A DNA stretch of 64,000 nt. It comes from Sphingobacterium sp. Lineage in GTDB: Bacteria > Bacteroidota > Bacteroidia > Sphingobacteriales > Sphingobacteriaceae. Where the stretch lies: positions 1 to 64,000 of the forward strand of contig JAITLV010000087.1 of the NCBI GenBank assembly GCA_031277685.1. The letters run 5' to 3'. The position numbers were made by a program, and so were the translations under genes. This document shows, one piece after another, positions 57,159 through 64,000 of this stretch (position 1 is its first letter; each line of letters starts with the position of its first letter). The notes under the pieces are model-generated. The model saw only the letters and a program-made list of their open reading frames with translations, had not been told where the DNA came from and did no database searches.

Positions 57159-57533
57159 TCATTCGTTTGTCTCTTCCTTATGGTAAAGCGTATTTCTATA
57201 AGTAATGCCCCATTTTGCGATTTCATCGATGATAGGGCCCAGTGTTTTCCCACATTCAGTCAATTCATATTCTACTGTCAGTGGTTTGGTATTTAATACT
57301 GTCCTTCGGATAAGATGATTCATTTCTAAATCTTGTAACTCTTTGGACAACATCTTTGCGCCAATACCATCAACTTCACGCAATAATTCCATAAAACGCA
57401 GTTTCTCAAATAACATTAACGTACCGATAATATGGAATTTCCACTTTCCTGCCAAAATCTCCATCGTGTCTTTTATCGCCTGTATTCTTGTCTTGCAGGC
57501 GCCAGAGGAACTTGATAGTGCTTCCTTTTTCAT
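57159..57533 (-). CDS. HxlR-family winged-helix regulator
   Basis: 124 residues. The winged helix is at about 20-115: AIKDTMEILAGKWKFHIIGTLM, RFMELLREVDGIGAKMLSKELQDLE and VEYELTECGKTLGPII. Cysteine 13 near the N-terminus is at the position used for redox sensing in YodB/QorR-type relatives. It is divergent from the YceI gene and probably represses it and itself through the palindrome at 57601-57620. Confidence 0.93.
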   Translation of the reverse strand: MKKEALSSSSGACKTRIQAIKDTMEILAGKWKFHIIGTLMLFEKLRFMELLREVDGIGAKMLSKELQDLEMNHLIRRTVLNTKPLTVEYELTECGKTLGPIIDEIAKWGITYRNTLYHKEETNE

Positions 57534-57582
57534 TTTCTCATCTCCTATTTAGACAAAAATACTGATTTACAGCTTTAAAAAG

Positions 57583-57654
57583 CACTATCTTTTTGGAAAG
57601 TAGTTTCTTTAAGGAAACTAATACCAAAAATAAACTATCTATAATTTACCTTTG
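57583..57654. promoter_or_regulatory. HxlR operator region and yceI promoter
   Basis: Palindrome with arms TAGTTTC (57601-57607) and GAAACTA (57614-57620); over its 20 bases, 9 of 10 positions pair. A weaker related half-site pair, CTATCTTT to GAAAGTAG, is adjacent at about 57585-57604. The -7 box TACCTTTG at 57647-57654 reads toward yceI, which puts the palindrome over the -33 region. Confidence 0.65.
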
Positions 57655-57744
57655 TATTTACAAATGCAAATGCAATAAAATGGCATGATTGATGTCGGCA
57701 ATAAATAAAATACAAACATCTTAAAAAAAATAAAACGATTAAAA

Positions 57745-58428
57745 ATGAAAAAACAATTAATCTCAGGTTTAGCCCTAGTTTTGTTATTCGCTTCTTGTCA
57801 GAATACAAACGGCGACAAAGCAAAGACAGCATCAGCACAAGAAGTGACTGAGCAAACAGGACAAACTTATACATTAGAGGCTGACAAAAGCTCATTGAAA
57901 TGGACAGGTTACCACAAAGGTGGTTTGAATCCAAGATATGGTGTCTTAAAAAGCGACGGTACCCTTTCGGTTGAAAACAATGCCGTAACTGGTGGATCTT
58001 TCACGATAGACCTCAATTCAATTGTAACAGATAGTGCTTCTGTAGATCCAACAACAGCAGGTGGTAAAAAATCAACAGATTTAGATGGGCATTTAAAAAG
58101 TGCTGATTTTTTTGATACAGCTAAATACCCTACAGCTAAATTTGAAATCACTAAAGTTGCACCATTTGATGCTGCTCAAGGAAAAAGTGTCGTTGCAGAT
58201 GCGACTAATACAGTTAGTGGAAACTTGACAATTAAAGACAAAACAGTTAACGTTACATTTCCTGCAAAAATCACCTTCAATGGCGATGAAGTTACTTTCT
58301 ATTCTAAATTCTCAATTCAAAGACAAGATTGGGGACTTACATACGGTACCGAAGGTAACCCTCAAGATTGGATGATCGCGCAAAATGTCGACATTGAACT
58401 AAATGTTACAGCTAAAAACACCAAATAA
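57745..58428 (+). CDS. YceI-family lipoprotein
   Basis: 227 residues. Lipobox FASC with lipidated C18. The YceI lipocalin-like barrel spans about 45-225: SLKWTGYHKGG, LKSADFFDTAKYPTAKFEITK, GNLTIKDKTVNVTFPAKI and FSIQRQDWGLTYG. Members bind polyisoprenoid or other hydrophobic ligands and are often stress-induced. A very strong terminator follows, and the HxlR gene is divergent. Confidence 0.93.
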   Translation: MKKQLISGLALVLLFASCQNTNGDKAKTASAQEVTEQTGQTYTLEADKSSLKWTGYHKGGLNPRYGVLKSDGTLSVENNAVTGGSFTIDLNSIVTDSASVDPTTAGGKKSTDLDGHLKSADFFDTAKYPTAKFEITKVAPFDAAQGKSVVADATNTVSGNLTIKDKTVNVTFPAKITFNGDEVTFYSKFSIQRQDWGLTYGTEGNPQDWMIAQNVDIELNVTAKNTK

Positions 58429-58455
58429 ATTTCTAGTGGCTGAAAAAGCTAATTA

Positions 58456-58507
58456 GTATAGAAAAACAAATAGGCTCTCCTCTCTGAGCCTATTTGTTTT
58501 TCTATAC
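58456..58507. terminator. Long bidirectional terminator after yceI
   Basis: Perfect stem of about 22 bp, from GTATAGAAAAAC through TAGGCTC, mirrored as GAGCCTA through GTTTTTCTATAC, with an 8-base loop. Located between the convergent yceI and TPR regulator genes. Confidence 0.9.
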
Positions 58508-58573
58508 AATTTACAGCATACCACATCCATTTAATTACATATAAGAAATTACAATAAATTTATATGCTTTGAT

Positions 58574-60304
58574 TTACGGATGATCCTGTGCCTCCATTTT
58601 TTTCTTTAGACGTTGTTTTGCTTTTTTAATCGCCTCGGTCGATACACACAGCAGTTCGCTCATGCTGCTGTTGTTAAGATCCAGCTTTAACAAAGCGAGT
58701 ATACGCAAATCATTATCCGTTATTTTCGCATAGTTTTGCCTCATCTGTGATAGATAACCTGGATAAACTTTGTCAAAAACATGTTTAAATTTCATCCAGC
58801 GTTCGTCAGTCATAATATGATTCTGTAGCATCGCATTTAAACTGTCGGAGACCTCCCCCATATAGGCGGGATTTTGTTCAGACGCCTGTACAATTTCTTG
58901 TCTAAGCTGTTGGATCGTCACATCATTTTTCTTAATCGTGTCCGTAAATTCACCAAGGGAATCTCTTAAGATTAAGAGTTCTTGATCAAGTAATTGCTTT
59001 TCATAAGCCAGGGTGAGTTGGTCCTTCTCGAGCAGCGCATTCCTCATTTTGATTTTTGCCTTCGATCTATTGATTAAGAGCACAACGATCGCAAACACCA
59101 AAATCAGGCAAAGTCCAATAAATTGATATATGCGTTTGCTGTGAACCCTTTTCTCCTCAGTAGACTGAATAGTTTGATCATACTGCTCTGTTTCTCGCTG
59201 CCACAGAATCTGCTGTATTTCCTTATCATTTATTCTCTTTTCCAATGAATCTTTTAAGATCAGATAGCGATGTAATTGTTTTAACTCCTCCTCCTTTTGA
59301 TTCAGTCCCTGTGCAATAGCAGACAGTAATTTAGCGGCATCCATCCTATATTTCAAGAAATATGGTTTTTCTTCCATCAGCGCTATGCTCGATACGACAT
59401 GTTGTTTGGCCAATTTCCATTCTTTAAGAACAACATACCAGCCCGCTAAATTGAGATTTGCACGCATTGCATCCTTACGCTCGTTATAGCGCATAGAAAG
59501 ATCTATATTCTTTTGAACCAAAGCAATTGCCTTTTGTCTTTCTCCTGCTTTCCATGCTTGATCTGCCAGATTACCGGCGATAATCCCAATCCACACAGAG
59601 TCTTTGGCCAATTGTGCTTCTTTCATCGCTTGGTTAAAATAGGCTAGCGCTTGCTGATGAAGAGAATCTTTTGATAGATAAACGGCTATTGCATTCGTCA
59701 AATCAACCCGCTCTCTTGAAGCCGCTTTCGAAAAAGGCAGTGCTTCCTGTAGATAATTGACAGCGCTCCCCTGATCTCCGATATAACTATAAAAATTAGC
59801 GATGAACTGATAGTGCTTTACGAGCAATGGTATTTTTTTTATGTTAACTTTAGATTTCAGGTCGTTTGCATGTAAAAAGAATGGAAATGCTTCCTTTACT
59901 TTCCGATACACATAGTTATAATACCCCTGTCTCACATTGCCTATCATTTCTAATTCGGGATTGTGATCCTTTTGCAGCAATTGTTGCGCAAGCTGGTAAT
60001 ATCGGTCAGAAACAGCATTCGTTTGATCGAAAGCAATTGAATATCCATCTGCCATGCGCATGTAATAGGCCCATTTCAATAGCAGATTATGTTTCTTGTC
60101 TGCAAGCTCAAGTACAGGATTCAATGTCTTCTTTAATGCAGCGGTATCCTTTCCAAAATTGACAGGGAGTTGTAAAACACTTTCAAGCTGACGAAGGGGA
60201 TCTTCAATACGCACTATTTTTTCTATGGACTGTCCAACAGCCCTATTCGTATTTTTTATACTCAGTACAACTAGAAAAAACAGTAAAAGCAAATAAATTC
60301 TCAT
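58574..60304 (-). CDS. TPR-domain membrane regulator with C-terminal helix-turn-helix
   Basis: 576 residues from the ATG at 60304; an in-frame TTG two codons upstream was not used. Signal or anchor peptide, then a periplasmic superhelix of TPR repeats (about 75-340), a coiled coil, one membrane helix (about 370-392, IYQFIGLCLILVFAIVVLLI), another coiled coil (LLEKDQLTLAYEKQLLDQELLILRDS) and a cytoplasmic LuxR-like helix-turn-helix (DLRILALLKLDLNNSSMSELLCVSTEAIKKAKQRLKKKM). The layout fits a one-component sensor that passes an envelope signal to DNA. Target genes unknown. Confidence 0.85.
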   Translation of the reverse strand: MRIYLLLLFFLVVLSIKNTNRAVGQSIEKIVRIEDPLRQLESVLQLPVNFGKDTAALKKTLNPVLELADKKHNLLLKWAYYMRMADGYSIAFDQTNAVSDRYYQLAQQLLQKDHNPELEMIGNVRQGYYNYVYRKVKEAFPFFLHANDLKSKVNIKKIPLLVKHYQFIANFYSYIGDQGSAVNYLQEALPFSKAASRERVDLTNAIAVYLSKDSLHQQALAYFNQAMKEAQLAKDSVWIGIIAGNLADQAWKAGERQKAIALVQKNIDLSMRYNERKDAMRANLNLAGWYVVLKEWKLAKQHVVSSIALMEEKPYFLKYRMDAAKLLSAIAQGLNQKEEELKQLHRYLILKDSLEKRINDKEIQQILWQRETEQYDQTIQSTEEKRVHSKRIYQFIGLCLILVFAIVVLLINRSKAKIKMRNALLEKDQLTLAYEKQLLDQELLILRDSLGEFTDTIKKNDVTIQQLRQEIVQASEQNPAYMGEVSDSLNAMLQNHIMTDERWMKFKHVFDKVYPGYLSQMRQNYAKITDNDLRILALLKLDLNNSSMSELLCVSTEAIKKAKQRLKKKMEAQDHP

Positions 60305-60541
60305 TCTCAAAAGGTCATTTTTTTATGCAAATGGCTAATAATAATGAGTCAATTCCCAATAGATCACAATAACAAATGCGGCGTAATCAAAATTTGACAA
60401 GCACATTTTTACCAGTTGGATTCCCCAACGGCTATCAGCATAACTTTTTATGATTTAGCAAAATGGCTAATATTGACTCATAAAACAAGGTTATTGTCCC
60501 TCGCTTCATTGTCGTAAATATACATTTATATGCGGAAGAGA

Positions 60542-62071
60542 TCAAAACCTCTTTTCATATTTTATGATTTTAGTTTCCATAAGCAAAAGTTGATGTTCAG
60601 CATTTTTTAATCGTGCAATTGCCTTGTTATTTTGCGTATCTATAGTAATTTCCATGTCAGCCTTTATATTTTTATCACGTTCAAAAAAGGCATTGAATTT
60701 TTTAAAAACATCCGCTTCATCAAACTCAAAATTCACCCCGCGACGGTTTTGATCTTGATCATACCATTTGATATAAATATTGTGTGGAATTCCTCTTTTT
60801 TCGAGGGGAATATTTTTTGCTCTTTCATCGAAAACAAAACGCTCTGCATTAAAATATAGGAAACTAGCATCAAATGTTTTTATTTCCGTAGCGATCACAA
60901 AATTTGGGCTCCACACATAAGTTTTGCTAAGCTTATGCCAATAATCCTCAGAAACCGGTTGATTTTTTTTGGCCATTTGTATGGTCAAAGGAACGATCAT
61001 GGTATCAGTCAAGACTTTATTGCGCCACTCCTGATTAAATAAATCACCGGAAACCAGTTCCTTACTATCAGAAACCTTTTGATCAACAGTGGCTTTCTTC
61101 GCCTGATACTCGCCTATTTCGATCCGCCGATATCCTGATCCACTAGCCCATATGACCAGTCTCCCACCTGGTGCAAACCCGAAAATAATCTTGTCGTAAT
61201 GTTCCTCAACATCATCAGTCGTTCTTCTTTCTATATAAGGTTGTTTAAAAAGTGTTAGCAATTTATTGTAATCTATTGTGTCATGGTATTGGTAAAACGT
61301 ATTTTCAGAAAACGAGTACCAAGTAACATCAATTGCCTTTGGCAAAGACATCATTCTTTTGTAGGTTTCGGCACCAGCTTCTCCCCATTTTGCGTGATAA
61401 TTCACAGTATTTCCTTCACTGAACGTAAACTCATAATTTTCATCTTTCGGGAAGATGAAGGTCCCCTTATAGAGTTGTACCGGATAACCTTCGGGGTTGC
61501 TCATTGCCCCTGCCCATTCAAATCGACCTTCCTTTAAATTATCGGCCAGATCTCGCCGCTCCCGTTCAGCGTCCTTAACTTCACGGCCAACTGTAGAAAA
61601 AATAGATACGAGCACGCTGAACAGAATATAAGCCAAAAATGTTGGTATCAAAGTTTTCCACGATTTCAGACTCCAAACGTAGGTGATGCTACTGAATAAA
61701 CTCAAAAAAATACTCAAAATTAAAATCAAAGGAAACATTTCCGAGATGACCCCTCCTAGATCAGCATATGCTTTGTGCTCGTATTCATCACCTAGTGTAC
61801 TGACAAAAAGCAGCACGATTAACAATATGGAAAATAGCATGTAATATATAAAACTATAAACACCTTCGAATGCAAAACTGGGTTTATCAAATACCTTCAT
61901 TTTTTTTCGAAGCTTATTGAAATGAAAATAAATAAGGGTAATTAAAAGAAAATAGGGTGAAACACAAAATGCCGCGTAAACCAAGTTCATATCGGCATCC
62001 TGTGTTAGCAACATTGCGAACAAGCCCAAAAGAGTCACCATAAAGGCTGAAATCGTAGCTTTAAGAACCAT
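60542..62071 (-). CDS. Membrane protein with DUF2931 domain
   Basis: 509 residues. About four membrane helices in the first 170 residues, then a soluble part containing the DUF2931 pattern: FEWAGAMSNPEGYPVQLYKGTF, DVTWYSFSENTFYQYHDTI and FGFAPGGRLVIWASGSG. A second C-terminal segment repeats a similar strand pattern (YIKWYDQDQNRRGVNFEFDE). DUF2931 proteins are often lipoproteins of unknown role; fusion to a four-helix membrane region is less common. Confidence 0.75.
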   Translation of the reverse strand: MVLKATISAFMVTLLGLFAMLLTQDADMNLVYAAFCVSPYFLLITLIYFHFNKLRKKMKVFDKPSFAFEGVYSFIYYMLFSILLIVLLFVSTLGDEYEHKAYADLGGVISEMFPLILILSIFLSLFSSITYVWSLKSWKTLIPTFLAYILFSVLVSIFSTVGREVKDAERERRDLADNLKEGRFEWAGAMSNPEGYPVQLYKGTFIFPKDENYEFTFSEGNTVNYHAKWGEAGAETYKRMMSLPKAIDVTWYSFSENTFYQYHDTIDYNKLLTLFKQPYIERRTTDDVEEHYDKIIFGFAPGGRLVIWASGSGYRRIEIGEYQAKKATVDQKVSDSKELVSGDLFNQEWRNKVLTDTMIVPLTIQMAKKNQPVSEDYWHKLSKTYVWSPNFVIATEIKTFDASFLYFNAERFVFDERAKNIPLEKRGIPHNIYIKWYDQDQNRRGVNFEFDEADVFKKFNAFFERDKNIKADMEITIDTQNNKAIARLKNAEHQLLLMETKIIKYEKRF

Positions 62072-62332
62072 GTATAGATTTTATTATGTATGATAAAAGA
62101 TATAGCGGTTTCCTGTCTACATTTTGCTTCAAGTACACAATTTGAAAAACAAGAACAACTTTACTCAAAAGTAATAAGAAATGAATTTATAAGTACACGA
62201 CAATTCATATTCAGTGAAAATCAATTCATATCCGTGCTATTTGACAAATTATGTAGACGATCAATGGTTATAATGCTTAACAAGAAGACAGATCATTTTA
62301 TTAACTTTGCTGACAAATATAAAATACAGATT

Positions 62333-62902
62333 ATGCATATGACAATTAGGCCAGCGCAACAACATGATGCCTCGATTGTACCTGAGATCATGTTGCAGGC
62401 GATGGAGGATATTATCTTTCGCTTTATAGGAAAACAAGACAAAAAAGAAGCAGTGCGTTTCCTAACCGATCTTTTTCAGCAAACGGGAAACTTATATAGC
62501 TACGAAAATACTTTTGTAGCGGTCGATGACGAGGGAAACATTCTGGGATCATTGACAGGATATGATGGTGATAATTTTATTACGCTTAGACAACCCATCC
62601 TGGATCATATACAAAAGGAGTACAGTAATGAATTAATACCTGAGCCAGAAACGGAAGGACAAGAGTTTTATATCGATTCAGTGGCTGTCTCTCCTGTCGC
62701 TAGAGGCAAAGGCATAGGAAGTGAATTACTGAAATATGCGACTAAGCATGCAGAGAAGAAAGGACTCAAACAGATCGGTTTGTTGGTTGATATTGAAAAT
62801 CCAGGTGCCCGAAAACTTTATGAGCGGATCGGCTTTAAGGTAGGAAGCAAGATAACTTTTGCTGGTGGACAGTATTATCATATGTATATTCAGTTTGCAT
62901 AG
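62333..62902 (+). CDS. GNAT-family N-acetyltransferase
   Basis: 189 residues from the ATG at 62333 (62339 is also possible). The open frame extends 81 codons further upstream without family residues, while a -7 box TAACTTTG at 62302-62309 places transcription start after that region. The GNAT domain starts MTIRPAQQHDASIVPEI, and the acetyl-CoA loop is VSPVARGKGIGSELLKYATKHAEKKG. C-terminal NPGARKLYERIGFKV is typical. Acceptor unknown. Confidence 0.88.
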   Translation: MHMTIRPAQQHDASIVPEIMLQAMEDIIFRFIGKQDKKEAVRFLTDLFQQTGNLYSYENTFVAVDDEGNILGSLTGYDGDNFITLRQPILDHIQKEYSNELIPEPETEGQEFYIDSVAVSPVARGKGIGSELLKYATKHAEKKGLKQIGLLVDIENPGARKLYERIGFKVGSKITFAGGQYYHMYIQFA

Positions 62903-63080
62903 AAGAAGATTGTTAACCGTATTATTCAAATGCTGGCATTTTCTAAAATACTTTAAAACGTTTTCTCGATAGATTTAGTCAAAACAACAATTTTTATAAG
63001 CATTTATAAATGCCACAAGGATTTAGATAAAAGGTATAAAACAATACTCCCTTAATTTCCCTATTTTTGTTAAAATCAAA

Positions 63081-63701
63081 ATGAAAAATCAACTTCATCG
63101 GCAACTCCGTATTTATAGATATGTTATTTATCGGGAGACATTAATTGATCCATGGGAACATTTTTGGTCTTTCGTTGGTGCATTTGTAGGCATATTTATT
63201 ATCGCTTTTATTCAATCACTACATTTCCCGCCATTAGAAAATATTTTTCTGATTGGGTCATTTGGGGCCTCCTCGGTCTTGGTTTACGGAGCGATACAGA
63301 GCCCACTTGCACAACCTCGAAATCTCATTGGAGGGCATGTCGTTTCCGCTATAGCGGGCGTAACAGTAGCACAATTACTTCCTGATATTATCTGGCTTAC
63401 CGCTCCTTTAGCTGTAGCCCTGTCTATTGTATGTATGCAACATACACGTACCTTACATCCTCCAGGAGGTGCTACAGCGCTGATCGCAGTAAGTAGTGGC
63501 ACCAAAATTTCGTCCATGGGCTACTGGTATGTATTAAGCCCTGTACTTTCCGGATGTCTAATTTTATTTCTAGTGGCACTTATTTTTAATAATATCACTA
63601 AAAATCGACACTACCCTGTTAAGAGATCTCGTTTGCGTCGTTCACGTCGTGAACATCTAAAATCACGATTTGAACGAACTAAAGGAACATCAACCAATTA
63701 A
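63081..63701 (+). CDS. HPP-family membrane protein
   Basis: 206 residues with four to five membrane helices and a basic tail. Family signatures: FGASSVLVYGA, SPLAQPRNLIGGHVVSA and the HPP motif in TLHPPGGATALIAV. Members are proposed transporters (nitrite in chloroplast relatives). A perfect TATTTTTG -7 box at 63062-63069 lies only 11 bases before the ATG, so the mRNA leader is very short. Confidence 0.92.
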   Translation: MKNQLHRQLRIYRYVIYRETLIDPWEHFWSFVGAFVGIFIIAFIQSLHFPPLENIFLIGSFGASSVLVYGAIQSPLAQPRNLIGGHVVSAIAGVTVAQLLPDIIWLTAPLAVALSIVCMQHTRTLHPPGGATALIAVSSGTKISSMGYWYVLSPVLSGCLILFLVALIFNNITKNRHYPVKRSRLRRSRREHLKSRFERTKGTSTN

Positions 63702-63732
63702 GCTATTCAATCTTCTTCAGTCTTTATATCCT

Positions 63733-64000
63733 TTATTTCCGTCTATGAGGAATATGTTCCATTTCACGTGAATTCTTTTCCTCCTTGCCTTCTTGTTGCT
63801 TGCTACCACCAAATTTCCAGCTAATGGAAATATTCACAGAACGATTATAATAGTTATTAAATGTTGTACTTCTGAACGAAGGTGCTGCAGCCATGTTCCT
63901 TTGAGACATACGACGTTGAAACGGATTACTGACTGTCAATACAATATTCGCTCTATCATTCCAAAATTCCTTTTGCGCTGAAAAACGATAAGACCATTCC
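63733..64000 (-). CDS. C-terminal end of an outer-membrane beta-barrel receptor (partial)
   Basis: The minus-strand frame is open to the window edge; 88 residues are visible. They read WSYRFSAQKEFWNDRANIVLTVSNPFQRR, then NRSVNISISWKFGG and a basic, hydrophilic tail. This is the last barrel strand plus tail of OMP_b-brl_3 receptors, the family of the gene at 1608. The rest lies beyond 64000. Confidence 0.75.
   Translation of the reverse strand, partial: EWSYRFSAQKEFWNDRANIVLTVSNPFQRRMSQRNMAAAPSFRSTTFNNYYNRSVNISISWKFGGSKQQEGKEEKNSREMEHIPHRRK

Noticed and set aside
62090..62332. 81-codon N-terminal extension of the GNAT gene
   Set aside because: It has no acetyltransferase sequence, and a -7 promoter box at 62302-62309 lies inside it.

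Overview
The window looks like chromosome of a Sphingobacteriaceae-type member of the Bacteroidota, close to Sphingobacterium or Pedobacter. Reasons: AT-rich DNA, two SusC/SusD pairs, an ECF sigma/FecR pair, DUF4959, DUF5000 and DUF4998 surface lipoproteins, outer-membrane receptors of the OMP_b-brl_3 type, and promoters of the form TTTG-N19/20-TAnnTTTG. I see no insertion sequence, prophage, integrase or CRISPR array.

1-8.8 kb: a probable metal-related group (end of a DUF4198-like protein, a frameshifted PepSY membrane protein, an outer-membrane receptor). Next a MocR regulator diverges from a serC remnant and an EamA transporter. A CobW-type zinc chaperone with an abnormal C-terminus, a small partner protein and a 2Fe-2S ferredoxin with a decayed copy beside it follow. 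8.8-21.7 kb: a catabolic cluster (dihydrodipicolinate-synthase-like lyase, cupin) divergent from a second MocR regulator; a short-chain dehydrogenase; a DUF1080 lipoprotein; PEP synthase divergent from an AraC regulator; tRNA-Leu(TAG); a lipoprotein with a toxin-like C-terminal domain and an overlapping small downstream gene; and a ROK sugar kinase.

23.4-38.2 kb, minus strand: polysaccharide utilization locus 1, running ECF sigma, FecR, SusC with an STN signalling domain, SusD, two discoidin-type lipoproteins, a GH59 galactocerebrosidase-like enzyme and a GH95 alpha-L-fucosidase/galactosidase. The SusC STN domain, FecR and the sigma factor should form a trans-envelope induction circuit. On the opposite strand of the fecR-susC gap lies a predicted antisense RNA of about 70 nt with its own promoter and terminator, arranged like the DonS repressor RNAs of Bacteroides. 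40.8-47.4 kb, minus strand: a second SusC/SusD pair with a fasciclin lipoprotein and a Tat-exported Gfo/Idh/MocA oxidoreductase, without FecIR or an STN domain.

47.9-64 kb: ordinary accessory and housekeeping genes: a DsbD N-domain protein, DinB, a zinc-ribbon membrane protein, a GT39-type glycosyltransferase, two GNAT acetyltransferases, a diheme peroxidase paired with a phosphoesterase lipoprotein, HxlR divergent from YceI with a clear palindromic operator, a TPR/HTH membrane regulator, a DUF2931 membrane protein, an HPP-family protein, and the C-terminal end of another outer-membrane receptor.

The least explained signals are the antisense RNA at the first susC, a stem-loop-plus-tail element present three times in intergenic DNA, the lipoprotein toxin-like pair, and four 11-bp tandem repeats at 18.25 kb.
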